Source: Lampris incognitus (taxonomy: Eukaryota; Chordata; Actinopteri; Lampriformes; Lampridae). Taken from it: 64,000 nt of DNA. Shown in pieces: positions 12,656 to 24,447 of this stretch. The notes below the pieces were generated by a model that worked only from the letters and a program-made list of their open reading frames with translations, was not told the DNA's origin and searched no databases. The first letter of the stretch is position 1. Every line of letters starts with the position of its first letter. The stretch lies in contig NC_079214.1 of NCBI RefSeq assembly GCF_029633865.1, positions 23,506,373 through 23,570,372 on the forward strand, written 5' to 3'. Both the position numbers and the translations under genes were made by a program.

Positions 12656-14892
12656 AAGCATTGTAATTGTTGGGTGTTAAATGAAAGTTGATATTTCAGT
12701 ATCCTTTTTTTTTTTTTTTACAATCATCAGTGCTATTAATAATGGGGCACATAGAGTTGATAAAAAAAATGTCCTTGAAAGAGTACTTAAATGGTTAAAA
12801 AGCCATTGTGGCGTCTTGCTCATGAGAATTACTGACAGAATTTATTAGCCTCAAGGGTGCTATCTCAGCTTTAGTTAAAGTAAAAAAAAGACTAAATAAA
12901 AGTGAAAACGTGGAACCTAACAATATAAGTTTGGTAGGGTCATAGCACAGTTATGATGTGATTGTTCTGTAGCCAAACTAACTGGAGTTCTTTGGTCATT
13001 CTCGGGACAAAACATAAAATATGGTCAAAACTGAAACTAAAACAGAAACCAGATTTGATGAACACTAGTGCTGGACAGATTATCATCATCCAAAAAAACA
13101 AAACATTTCTGATACTAGACAAATTTTCTCATTTTCAATGAACCAATGGGCGATACAGAAGTTTAATTTTGAAAAGTATCCATACCTTTTTAGTTATGTA
13201 AAGGGAAAACTTCCACATACTGATAGTACTTAAGGGATTCTGGTATTAATTGGTGTATGTGATAGTTCCATATGTTTATTATGGAGTAGAAGAAGGCCAA
13301 AAGAAACAACTAAAATTAGAATTTACCACAAGCTGCAGATGACTGATAAGTAATGAGCGGCATTTGAAAATATTTGTTTTCAAGCCACATATGTGCATTT
13401 ATCTGTTTGATTTTGACTAACTTGCATCAACACTGCTGGCCTACGGTCTTCCAAATCATCAAGAGCCTGTGTTTACTCTCAAGATGCCTATTTAATTGAT
13501 TTAAGTTCTTTTGACAAGCATACATGGGAAAACATTCTGAAGAGTAGACTGGGCAAAATGTAAGAGACACAAAATAAGGGACCAAACTGTCAAGTTTTCC
13601 TATGGACAGAAGCTGTGGACATTTAATGAAGTGTTCTAACGAATGCTGTGAAATTCTGGACAGTGGAGCAATCCGTTTCAGTCTGGCAGATGGTTCCACG
13701 TATTTTTTCATGCTGTTGAAAACCAGTGACGGAGGTTTGGCTGGTTGTCATCCAGGGCCTGGGGACCCAGAGGCTGAATGCATTCTACACACCACTGCAG
13801 AATCACATGCTGTCTGACCTCTCTGCCATGGCAAACTGCCCAGCAAGGAAAAACAGGGAGGAAGGGAGGAATGTGTATGAGAGTGTTTGTGTGTGAGCAA
13901 GTATCGTGTGCTGAAAGAGAGAGAAAAAAAGGGAAGAAAAGAATTTACAAATTAGCGGACTTTTAAAAGACAGTCCAACTTAATGGCCCATACTTGTATG
14001 TGGATGGGCATGGGCATGCAAATCTGCTCCATGAGCAAGACTCAATACACTACAACCACATCCACTGTCACAGGATAAACAAATTCTACTTTCAAGGACT
14101 CAGAGGCAAATATGAAGACTGAGTGAAAGTGGAGGGGAGAAGGACAGAGTACAAGACAGCAACCACTGTTTAGGTTTCACGTAAAGCTTGTGAATCGGAA
14201 GGGGGAAGAAACAAATAGCTTAGACCGACTTCCTTTCTCTTGGAATGTGTCCAATATATCCTGTGAGTCTCTGTACGTGTGTCTGTTGTGTGTGTGGTGG
14301 CAGGCTGGCAGGAAGGCTCTCAGCATATAAATATCACATTACCAGACAAGAAACACAGGAATCAGTCTGAACCTCCAGCCGGCCCACTAACGAGGACGAC
14401 AGCACCACTCGGGGGGTCAAGGAGGGCTGGCGCAGAAAAAATGCCAAAGAAACCACAAGTTCGTTGAACAGATTAAGTGGTTAGCTTTATAGATATGTGA
14501 TGTGGTATAAGCTTACAGCTTGAATTCTGTTTCATGTGTTAGTACACATATAATAGCTGCTGTGCTGTAACCTATTTACATGGCATGGGACTTGGTTAAT
14601 TTATGGTTGCAGTAAGCCTTAGAGCAGGAATGTGGAAAAACACATTTCTGAAGCCTAACAGTACAAATAAAATGTGCAGTAAATTAAAGATATTCTAAAT
14701 CAAATACGTTGATGTTTCAATGTACAGGTTTTTTTATATACAGAGGTCACAATGGTTTCTCTGCCAGAAATAAACATGGCCACATTTTTTACACCCAAGA
14801 AAATGTAGCATTTGCAACTGACTACTAACATTGGGGGAAAGAGCAGATAGGTGCGGCAAATTTAGGTAGCCAATATTTAGCAAGCCAATATT
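12656..14892. other. no gene recognised
   Basis: Non-coding in appearance except for the weak BED-like fragment at 13427-13600. Confidence 0.5.
13427..13600 (-). pseudogene. possible BED zinc-finger fragment (very weak)
   Basis: A minus-strand frame reads CQKNLNQLNRHLESKH, which resembles the second half of a BED finger from ZBED/hAT transposases. Nothing else in the frame supports it. Confidence 0.25.
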
Positions 14893-15115
14893 AGGTCAAG
14901 TCAATTTTATTAGCATAGCCCAACATCACAAATTACAAATTTGCCCCAAGGGGCCTTACAGCAACACAACATCCTGTCCTTAGACCCTCGCTTTGGATAT
15001 GAAACAACTCCCTAAAAAATAAAAAACCAACCTTTAACAGGGAGAAAAAATAGGAAGAAGTGAGGTTCCCTTATCTTAAAAAAAGGAACCTTTGGATTTT
15101 TTAAATTTATTTGCA
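14893..15115 (+). repeat. dispersed fish retroposon fragment
   Basis: Contains CAAGTCAATTTTATTAGCAT, then CCCAACATCACAAATTACAA, then a GGGGCCTTACAGCAACACAAC block. This pattern recurs widely in teleost DNA as a retroposon tail. Recognised by pattern only. Confidence 0.55.
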
Positions 15116-15704
15116 ATTTCAAGATGAACCTTGAGGACAAGGAAAAGCACCCTAAAAACCCCTAAGAAACAACATCTATCAAAATGCAAACACAAGTGTT
15201 GAGTCAACTTAATTTTGACCTACTGAAATGACTGAAGGTTATGGCAAAGTGAAATTCTACCTACAAGGGGCTCCTTTTAATGGACTCAGTGTAATAAGGC
15301 ACGGAAAAGTGTCACTTGGATGAGTTAGCAACTATCCGAATCATCGAAGCTTGTTTTACCAGACCAGCATTTATAATTTTTGTTAAGCATTTAAAGCCAC
15401 AAAATTGTCATGTGCTTCTTCGAAACCAGTAATTCTACCATCAGTATAGATGTATTTTTGTGTAGGCAAAACTAAAGGGGATAAGTTGTGTCTACTTTTT
15501 TAAAAATAGGTTACAGATGAAAGCACATGAACTGGAGTCAAGCGCTCATCCACGATGGATTATTCTGCTGGTGTGCTACAAGGGTCAGTTTTGGGGCAAC
15601 TACTGTTTCATTTGAAATAGCTCAAATGGACTTTTCTTAAACAGAAACTCATATTTACATTACGATATGGGCTTGTGCCAAAACAAGGCACCAGATGATA
15701 CATA

Positions 15705-17322
15705 CACTACCATTCAAAAGTTTGGGATCACATTGAAATGTCCATATTTTTGAAGGAAAAGCACTGTACTTTTCAATGAAGATAACTTTAAACTAGTCTT
15801 AACTTTAAAGAAATACACTCTATACATTGCTAATGTGGTAAATGACTATTCTAGCTGCAAATGTCTGGTTTTTGGTGCAATATCTACATAGGTGTATAGA
15901 GGCCCATTTCAAGCAACTATCACTCCAGTGTTCTAATGGTACAATGTGCTTGCTCATTGGCTCAGAAGGCTAATTGATGATTAGAAAACCCTTGTGCAAT
16001 CATGTTCACACATCCGAAAACAGTTTAGCTCGTTACAGAAGCTACAAAACTGACCTTCCTTTGAGTAGATTGAGTTTCTGGAGCATCACATTTGTGGGGT
16101 CAATTAAACGCTCAAAATGGCCAGAAAAAGAGAACTTTCATCTGAAACTCGACAGTCTATTCTTGTTCTTAGAAATGAAGGCTATTCCATGCGAGAAATT
16201 GCTAAGAAATTGAAGATTTCCTACACCGGTGTGTACTACTCCCTTCAGAGGACAGCACAAACAGGCTCTAACCAGAGTAGAAAAAGAAGTGGGAGGCCGC
16301 GTTGCACAACTGAGCAAGAAGATAAGTACATTAGAGTCTCTAGTTTGAGAAACAGACGCCTCACAGGTCCCCAACTGGCATCTTCATTAAATAGTACCCG
16401 CAAAACACCAGTGTCAACATCTACAGTGAAGAGGCGGCTGCGGGATTCTGGGCTTCAGGGCAGAGTGGCAAAGAAAAAGCCATATCTGAGACTGACCAAT
16501 AAAAGAAAAAGATTAAGATGGGCAAAAGAACACAGACATTGGACAGAGGAAGACTGGAAAAAAGTGTTGTGGACGGATGAATCCAAGTTTGAGGTGTTTG
16601 GATCACAAAGAAGAACGTTTGTGAGACGCAGAACAAATGAAAAGATGCTGGAAGAATGCCTGACGCCATCTGTTAAGCATGGTGGAGGTAATGTGATGGT
16701 CTGGGGTTGCTTTGGTGCTGGTAAAGTAGGAGATTTGTACAGGGTAAAAGGGATTCTAAATAAGGAAGGCTATCACTCCATTTTGCAACGCCATGCCATA
16801 CCCAGTGGACAGCGCTTGATTGGAGCCAATTTCATCCTACAACAGGACAATGACCCTAAACACACCTCCAAATTGTGCAAGAACTATTTAGAGCAGAAGC
16901 AGGCAGCTGGTATTCTATCGGTAATGGAGTGGCCAGCGCAGTCACCAGATCTGAACCCCATTGAGCTGTTGTGGGAGCAGCTTGACCGTATGGTATGCAA
17001 GAAGTGCCCATCCAACCAATCCAACTTGTGGGAGCTGCTTCTGGAAGCGTGGGGTGCAATTTCTCCAGATTACCTCAACAAATTAACAGCTAGAATGCCA
17101 AAGGTCTGCAATGCTGTAATTGCTGCAAATGGAGGATTCTTTGACGAAAGCAAAGTTTGATGTAAAAAAAATCTTATTTCAAATACAAATCATTATTTCT
17201 AACCTTGTCAATGTCTTGACTATATTTTCTATTCATTTCACAACATATGGTGGTGAATAAGTGTGACTTTTCATGGAAAACACAAAATTGTTTGGGTGAT
17301 CCCAAACTTTTGAACGGTAGTG
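15705..17322 (+). mobile_element. Complete Tc1/mariner transposon with DD38E transposase
   Basis: A 1618-bp element flanked by TA at 15703-15704 and 17323-17324, the target duplication of Tc1/mariner elements. The outer inverted repeats begin CACTACCATTCAAAAG on the left and read CACTACCGTTCAAAAG on the right complement, followed by TTTGGGATCAC on both sides. One substitution separates them over the first 27 bases. Weak inner direct repeats around TTTTCCATGAAAAG (right) and TTTTCAATGAAGAT (left) suggest the IR/DR layout of fish Tc1 elements. It contains a single uninterrupted transposase gene. Confidence 0.95.
16117..17160 (+). CDS. Tc1-type transposase, 347 aa, intact
   Basis: A cut-and-paste transposase that binds the element's inverted repeats. 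Residues 1-110 hold two helix-turn-helix units of the paired type (REIAKKLKISYTGVYYSL in the first) joined by a basic GRPR-like linker (RSGRPR, 57-62). Basic runs at about 119-135 may include the nuclear localisation signal. The catalytic triad is visible: D154 in LWTDESKF, D244 in LQQDNDPKH and E283 in SPDLNPIELLW. There are 38 residues between D244 and E283, not the 34 of standard Tc1 such as Sleeping Beauty; the four extra residues lie in the EQKQAAGILSV stretch. DD38E spacing is the mark of the Intruder branch described as a sister of Tc1 (family knowledge). There are no stops or frameshifts, and the length is typical. The ATG at 16117 is in good position for the first helix. Confidence 0.95.
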   Translation: MARKRELSSETRQSILVLRNEGYSMREIAKKLKISYTGVYYSLQRTAQTGSNQSRKRSGRPRCTTEQEDKYIRVSSLRNRRLTGPQLASSLNSTRKTPVSTSTVKRRLRDSGLQGRVAKKKPYLRLTNKRKRLRWAKEHRHWTEEDWKKVLWTDESKFEVFGSQRRTFVRRRTNEKMLEECLTPSVKHGGGNVMVWGCFGAGKVGDLYRVKGILNKEGYHSILQRHAIPSGQRLIGANFILQQDNDPKHTSKLCKNYLEQKQAAGILSVMEWPAQSPDLNPIELLWEQLDRMVCKKCPSNQSNLWELLLEAWGAISPDYLNKLTARMPKVCNAVIAANGGFFDESKV

Positions 17323-17989
17323 TACATTCACACTACAGATGAACAAAATACTTATATTATTGGTACTTTTTTCACCCCTTTCTCAACCCTGCCAGCCACA
17401 CTGTGCATGCATCTATAAAGAGAACTGATGAGAGAAATAAAATGTGACACCATATGAAAATTTCAGTTGATGAATTAAAGAGGTATTAAACACTTCAATG
17501 TGTTTTTGAGCTGTAAACAGAGTGATTTGACTATACGGTAATGAAACACGTCAATGCTTGTGTTAATATTGACATTTCTTACCAAATTTATAAAAATCAG
17601 CATTTCATGGGTTGAAAATGGCTCAACACGCCATCTTCGGTTTTAAATCAGCCCTGAACCTTACAAGGCCAATGGTGACATAAGTCGACCGGTTGGGATT
17701 TATTTACGTAATGAAATTTAAAAAAAAGAAAGTTAATGCCCTCTAACAGGAGGGTGACTGACCTCCCCCAACCCCCACCCTTGAGTGTAAGTCTGTGAAA
17801 CTGCACTCATTTTCAAATATATGCTGATTGAGACTCATCATTCACAGGGTTTACTTACTAACCTTGGGCCTTTACTACATTTTCTACCAACCTTTTGAAT
17901 TTCTCTCAATTTACAGTTAGTTATTGTTGTATTATTTCATCATTTCCAATTTTGGCACAATGGTTCGGACTTGTGCTTTTTAAGGCTGT

Positions 17990-18380
17990 AGAAAAACCAC
18001 TGGACAACTGGGTCAGTTGGACCGGGCTTGCGCCGTGGCTGGGGGAGCAGTTGCCCCATCGTTCGCCTCTCTTGACAACCAGAAAGCTGCGACCCGTCTC
18101 ATGGGGGACCCCTTCCATATGTCCATATGTAACGCATCCGTGTCCCAGCGGTTGGGTCATCATCATCATGGGGTGGTGCATGACGCCGTGCCGGAAGGGT
18201 GGCCGGTGGAAGGGACTGGGTATAGTGGTAAGCCAGCAACTCCCATCAGGCCCTTCTCGCAGATCTCCCCAGCTACTCGTTCTCCTGTCTCACACATCTA
18301 CGCCCCCCTCCTCAGTCCCTACCTGCATCTGCTCTCAGCCCCTTGTCCGCTTTTTAGCATTTTACAAAATTATGCAGTGG
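17990..18380. other. GC-rich unassigned segment
   Basis: A locally GC-rich stretch in AT-rich surroundings with overlapping open frames on both strands (the + frame from 18017 is 134 codons, another + frame is 203 codons, and one - frame is 86 codons). None shows a motif I recognise. It could be a retrotransposon or processed-gene remnant. Confidence 0.3.
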
Positions 18381-18609
18381 GTGGAGTTAGGCTCAGAACT
18401 GGGGGAGAAGTTACACTTTAAGTCACTGGTAGTTTGTTTTTTAACAAAACTGAAGAAAAGTGATAACATTATGAAAAACAATATTGGGGAATTTAAAATG
18501 TACTAGGAAAAAAGTGGTCAGCACTGCTGCAAAGATACAATTTTTTGCCTGCATTGTCATAGTGATTTGTTCCAAGTTGAGTAATGAATCAACACTAAGG
18601 CCAATTCGC

Positions 18610-18895
18610 AAATCTTCTTCTTTCAGCTTGTCCCCTGCTTCTCAGGGGTCGCCACAGCGGATTTTAGTTTCCATCAGTATCCTGTGAGGGCACAGCACCA
18701 ATGGCGGCCATTTTCAACCCAGGCCTCAGCCGATCCTGTATCCAGTATGATCTTGGCAATCCGCATAATGATTTGGCAAAATGTTATGTCGAATGCCCTT
18801 CCTGACACAACCACTAACCCTATGGATGGGGGGCACAGGTAAAGCACTGGATGCTATCCCGGCATCCATGGACTTGCACCCATGCCTGTTGCCAT
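18610..18895 (+). repeat. dispersed repeat with GGTCGCCACAGCGGAT core
   Basis: Starts TCAGCTTGTCCCCTGCTTCT with the core at 18648-18663, and ends in a GGCATCCATGGACTTGCACC region. Short copies of its 5' part occur at 35889-35960 (+) and 37525-37580 (-). Confidence 0.6.
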
Positions 18896-20751
18896 AAATA
18901 TCTATGCAAATAAAACCTGAAAAAAATTAAATGCTTTCCCTCACTAAACCAAATATGCATGTACTAGCTGTCATAAAGACTGCCTCAAATATTTGCCTGT
19001 CTGAAACGTAGGCTGAGAAATGTATTGTATTTTACCAAGTAAATGCTATCTTTACACACAAGGTAAAATCAAACATGTTCAACACACAAAACTGTTTGCA
19101 CTTCTCACAGCAGACACCTGCATGACCCGTTGAAAAAATCCAAACCTCAACTTGTGTTGAAACTTCCGAATTCCACTGTTGCGTCAGCATACCCTTATCA
19201 GGGAATTCAGGGGGCCCTTTGATAAGACAGTGTATGCACCGACCGCACAAAAACTGCACACTTCACCTACTACTTGCCCCTGTGGACATTCAGTATGGAT
19301 CAATACAGCACTAGGCTCCATCAAAGAGAAAGAGTGGCTAGCTCTTTTCTTGGCATATGTCTGCCTGAGAGATTAGACCACTTTGACCTGCATTCACCCA
19401 GACATACAGTGCTCTAGCTGGAAATACGGTCTGCAGAAAAGAAAGAAATCAGGGCCTTATTAAGAGTGTGGATTGATTCAATCAATTTCATCGCCACAGG
19501 GAGTAGGTTGCTGATGTGATTGCAACACAGTATAGGATTTGATGTGCTTGTGCTACTGCTGTGATTCAGTTTAAATATTGGGAATGTGCATGTGCACAGT
19601 CAAGGAGTAGATATATTTTGCATTCAAACAATAATGTTAATTGACTATTAAACTGATCAACTTCCTGAGCAGTTGTATTGTATTTCAGTGTCATTTTGAT
19701 GTAAAGTGATCCATCTATGGCATACCTAACATTTGACTAATTATGCATTTTACCCTAATAAACTATATTCTCTCAAGTTCTCTGTGGATCTTTTTGTTTC
19801 CTAAATCATTTCCCTATCCTCCAATCACTATACCCCATCTTTTCTTGCATTCTCTGTCTGTCTCTTTCCTAGCCTTTGCTTTCTCAACAAAGCAAACGTG
19901 TGCACATCTTCACCCCTTGCTGAGTGAGCAGTGGGAGGTGGGGGTGAAGAGGCAGACCACTGATCATAATGGCTAGCCAATTATCAGTAGGAGGAGGGAG
20001 GTCTGAGGAGTTAGGACTACTGAGAGATTACGGGGGGGATGGATCAATACACCAGTCGGTTTCTAATGAGGGGAAGGATTGGTCCAAATCAAACAGATGG
20101 AAATCCTGCCCTGCCTGAGGTGGTCTCTCAGCACTTGCAGTCATTGGTTCTTTGGTGTTGTCCCAGTGTTTTACAATGCTCCTAGAGTGCAGGAACAACT
20201 ATTCCACTGGACCGGTGACATTCAAGTATTTATTTTCCTCTTTCATATCACTTCTCTCATTCTCTCAGCATTCCTCTTCTCTAAATAATTCATTCATTTC
20301 CATGGGACAGATTTATTAGCACAGCCTGAAGAATAATGGCTGTCTGTCCTTCAACCCCCCCGCCCCCACCTCCTTAACCACCCACAGCTGCCAGCACAGG
20401 ACAGTAAATCCTATGCCTGATCCAGTCGCCAAGCCAAGCAACTCGTGTGTACGCCGCTATCCACTAGCACAACATGTTACTTCCCATTTACACGCAAGGA
20501 CAACAAGCTTTGGCTGCTAAAAGCTAAATAACTGTGATTTTAATGCTCAGTGCAAAAAAGGCTAGCATAACAACAGAAGCCAACTGTTCACCAGTATCCC
20601 TAGCCTTGTGTTAGTCTTGTTCTTCTCAAGCTTTTTCTCCATTTTCTACAGCTGCCTTTCTCCCTTTCTATCTATCTTTCTTTCTTCTTTTTTCTGAGAA
20701 GCCTTGTGTGGGGTGGGGGTGTTATTTATGGCCACTCTGTGCAAATGGAGA

Positions 20752-20753
<2 letters not shown>

Positions 20754-20780
<27 letters not shown>
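20754..20780 (+). repeat. (CA)n microsatellite
   Basis: About 13 CA units. Confidence 0.95.
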
Positions 20781-20784
<4 letters not shown>

Positions 20785-21084
20785 TCACAGGATGAAAGGG
20801 CAGTCACACTGCCAGCAAACATGATTTTACAACCCTGGGTAGAATGAGTGGTTGAAAAGAGAATGAGTCCACAGCACAAAGGGGAAACCCCTCACATTTA
20901 CAAGTCCCAGCAGTAGTGCAGTAACATGGAGCAGCACACATCCTAAATAAAGTGATTTCTCACACTCAAACATACAACTTGAGAACACTGTCTGTAATCA
21001 TACAGAAACACACATACATCAACCTAAAACACAGGTGTGAGTGCAGATCCACGGTAGCAGGAACTCACTCCCTCTCTCCTTTTC

Positions 21085-21086
21085 TG

Positions 21087-21166
<80 letters not shown>
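21085..21166 (+). repeat. (CT)n(CA)n compound microsatellite
   Basis: A TCTCTC run passes directly into about 32 CA units. Confidence 0.97.
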
Positions 21167-21168
<2 letters not shown>

Positions 21169-22410
21169 CAACCCAATAAAGCATGAAACAATTCCATTAA
21201 CGCTGCTCGGTTTGTCAATCAGCAGAACAGAATCATGAGCCGTTGTGATAACCGTGATCTGGCTGCACATCTCATTAGAAGACAGGATGTGTATGCGGAA
21301 GTGTAGTGTATGGGAGCTTGTGGTGTTGCAGATTTAGGGCATGCTTGTGCCATGTGTTGCATGTTACCCATCCCCCCCCAACTACACCACCCCATTTTAA
21401 AAAGAGGCAGCCTTTTTCACTATAGGCTATCCAATTAAAAAAAAAACATGAAAAACGATGGTGAATATAGACGTTCACATTTCTTGTTAGCACTGCATTG
21501 ATGAAATTGAAAAAAAAAGTGAGGTAAACCTTACTCACATATTAGTGATGATCATGTGTTCATATATGTTATGTAATGTGACATAAATGTATTTGAAATA
21601 TATATGCAGTGGAAAATAAATCCTCTTCTTAATCCCAAACTAAAACATTCCAAATGTAGCAAATTTCAGTTGCTATACATTTAAATGCAGCAGACAAGTC
21701 AATATTTAACTGGAACATTATCTTAAGACAGACATCAATTTGTAATAAATATGTATGGGCTGAATTCATCCCAATTTCCACAATGTAATGAATCGACTCT
21801 ACTCAGTCTTCAAGATGAATACAAGACTGAACACAAGTCACTTTCTAAGCAGGACAGTTTAGATAGTGAGGATGATTTCAGCAAAAGACACAGATTTGTG
21901 CACACAAGATGACTTAAATGGTGTATCAACACATTATTTTCTGGTGTAAACCTGTTAAAACCAGAAGGGGCTTAATAACAACAGAACATGAAATCCTGAG
22001 CAAACATTTAAGACCCCATAAATATCAACATTTAGTCAGTAACATTGTACTATCCATCCAGCATCTTTAACCTGGTTTTCTGACACACAGGTTTGGCAGA
22101 ATCATGTTCACACATACTAACTAAACAATCAAAAATCAAAACTGATAGAGCAGGCTTTGTTTTAAGCAGGGATGGAAGGTGGTTGACTGAAAAGTGGAAG
22201 CCGCAGTGCCCACTATTGCTAAACTGTTAATCAGTAAGTCTCTGAAATCAAATGTTTCTCTGCATCCCCTGTAAAAGCTGCTCCAACAGAACGGCTTAAT
22301 TTAATGCACATTTAGTGTTCCTGTGAGAGTGGTAGTGACATCACCATTCGGGTGGGAGGGAAGTGGTACATGTTAAGGGGATGGGTTTTGCTGCGCCTGG
22401 GTGAGCATGC

Positions 22411-22434
22411 TTTAGGGGGCTAGCGCCCCCTAAA
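22411..22434. other. GC-rich perfect hairpin
   Basis: TTTAGGGGGC, loop TAGC, GCCCCCTAAA: a 10-bp perfect stem in a sequence without other recognised features. Confidence 0.8.
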
Positions 22435-22958
22435 GAACACTAATGCTGTAAATGGATCATTAAATGGTGCAGTGTGACCTCTGTTGGTAAGATGACATAC
22501 TGCAGTTGTTTCATAGTGTGCACACTATCTGGAAGGCACAGGCAACACAGTAGAAGTACATAGTAATGTCACTTGGCAGGAGAAATGAGGATGGGTGTGG
22601 ATAACTCTGTTAAGCACATTCTAATAAGAAACTAATTTCTAATCAACACCTTCAAATAAATATTTTTTAAGTAATAAGAAAATCAATAAATGAGCCCCTT
22701 TAATGAAAAATTAGGACTAGCACACCAACTAGAGGATCTTGTTGGTGCACAATACTATGGGAAAAGACAACAGATTTAGACACACTTTTCCAGTGTTTTG
22801 TTTGGCCTACTCTGTCTATTCTTGGCTGACAAGGAGGGGAAAATGCCTCCAGATGCCTGGAGAAAGTCAGGGCAATGTCTAGGAGGTCTGCGGGTTTGCT
22901 TTTGCACGTTGTTTTACCTTCACAATGTTTACTGCCTCAGCTATGTGTTTTTACTAAC

Positions 22959-23050
22959 CTGCTCTCTGAACTGCTCCTGAGACAGGCAGTCAGTCATGTT
23001 GACGCAGCCCAGTAGACAGCCAGTGGGGTAGTCTTTAGGAAACTTGGGCT
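22959..23050 (-). CDS. TRIP4: TRIP4 coding exon 11 (ASCH domain)
   Basis: 92 bases. It reads [20 protein letters not shown], then [11 protein letters not shown], matching the human FPNDYPSGCLLGCVDLIDCL segment. It ends on a whole codon before GTTAGT, so at least one more exon must follow. Confidence 0.93.
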
Positions 23051-24392
23051 CTGCACAGATGACAAGAAGTGTCAATAAGCCACCCCAGAGTGAGTGTGTA
23101 GGTATATACATTAGGGCTGTCGATCGATTCAATTTTTTTTAATTAACTGCACAATTTGCTGAGATTAATCGCAATCGCTTTTTTTTCTTGTTAAAACTGA
23201 AGCTTGTAATAATGATATTTAAATGTGAAACACGGGATTAATGTAGAATCAACACAAAGGAAGTATATTCAAATTAAAATATTATTGTTCAATAGCATCT
23301 TTTTATCTTTGAACACAGATTCTCTCCTGTGGACTACAGATTTCAATGAAACCATCAAGGCCATAAAAACTGACTGTCAGTTTGAAAGGCATATTTCTCA
23401 TATGCACTAAAAAAATAAAACCCAGAACCCAGGCCTATAGTATAGGTTAAGGTGCCAGTTGAATTTCAAAACCATCAAGGCCATCACAATTAGGTATCAG
23501 CTTAGAAGGCAATAATGTCTTGTATGCACTAATATAAATTATAATTAACAACAAAAAATGTGTTCCATGTTCAAGTGCCAGTAGAATTTAAAGGGTCGTG
23601 AATTCACAACATTCATTACGTATTCATAACGGCGCATCACAGAACCCCACATGTGCCCCAATGGCACAGCATAGTAAAATATCTAATATTCTCCATGAGG
23701 AGATGAGATGAGTGCTGGGAACAAATGAAGCTTACTGCTGTAAGAAAGCAGAGATGAAGATTACACACTGTAACAGTTCAGTGAGAAGCTGAGTAGGGGA
23801 AAAACACAGCTCTCACTCTACATTACGAGTTACTAATTAGAAATGTTTAACGCGTTAAATATTTCAAATTAAATGCAAAATTTAACGCATTAATTTTGAC
23901 AGCACTAACATATACACACGCACACACATTTTGTACACAAATATAATACTATGACTGCCACCTCTATGTGGATTAACATTTTTATTTCTTTCTTTTTTGG
24001 GGGAGGTCTGTGGGAGGGTTGAAGAGGATCGGAAGGGGGATTGTGTTGTATTGTTCATCACATAACTCAAAAAGTGATAAAGATATGTTGTAAAATAAAT
24101 AAATAAGCTACCCCAATATATGACACAGTCCATTACATCAAAAAATTATATTATGTTTCAGGCCTTTATCACCATCTTTACCCTTAAAAAAGTGAACAAT
24201 TTGTAACACAGACTGATTTTATGTAGGAATGTGTGTATACCTTTCTTGTAGATGTGGCGGTACATGCCCTCTACTTCAGCAATCTCCTGGGGAGTGGGCC
24301 TCTTGGCTGCAGCAGCAATCCACAGACGCCCACGGTGGGAAGTGTACCAGGTCCGTCCCTCCACCCTAAGCATGTGCGCGCGCACGCACGCA

Positions 24393-24447
<55 letters not shown>

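Larger units (their letters stand above)
17323..22958. other. downstream part of TRIP4, no exon recognised
   Basis: The last TRIP4 exon should lie at lower coordinates than 22959. I looked for the conserved C-terminal pattern (PFVF.C.NPQE, then KIW.L, then GAKKGLM) on the minus strand and did not find it. The stretch holds the GC-rich block at 17990-18380, a dispersed repeat at 18610-18895, microsatellites and the hairpin at 22411. Confidence 0.5.

Noticed and set aside
19032..19259. Candidate last TRIP4 exon
   Set aside because: The translation shares no residues with the conserved TRIP4 C-terminus and lacks a convincing acceptor.
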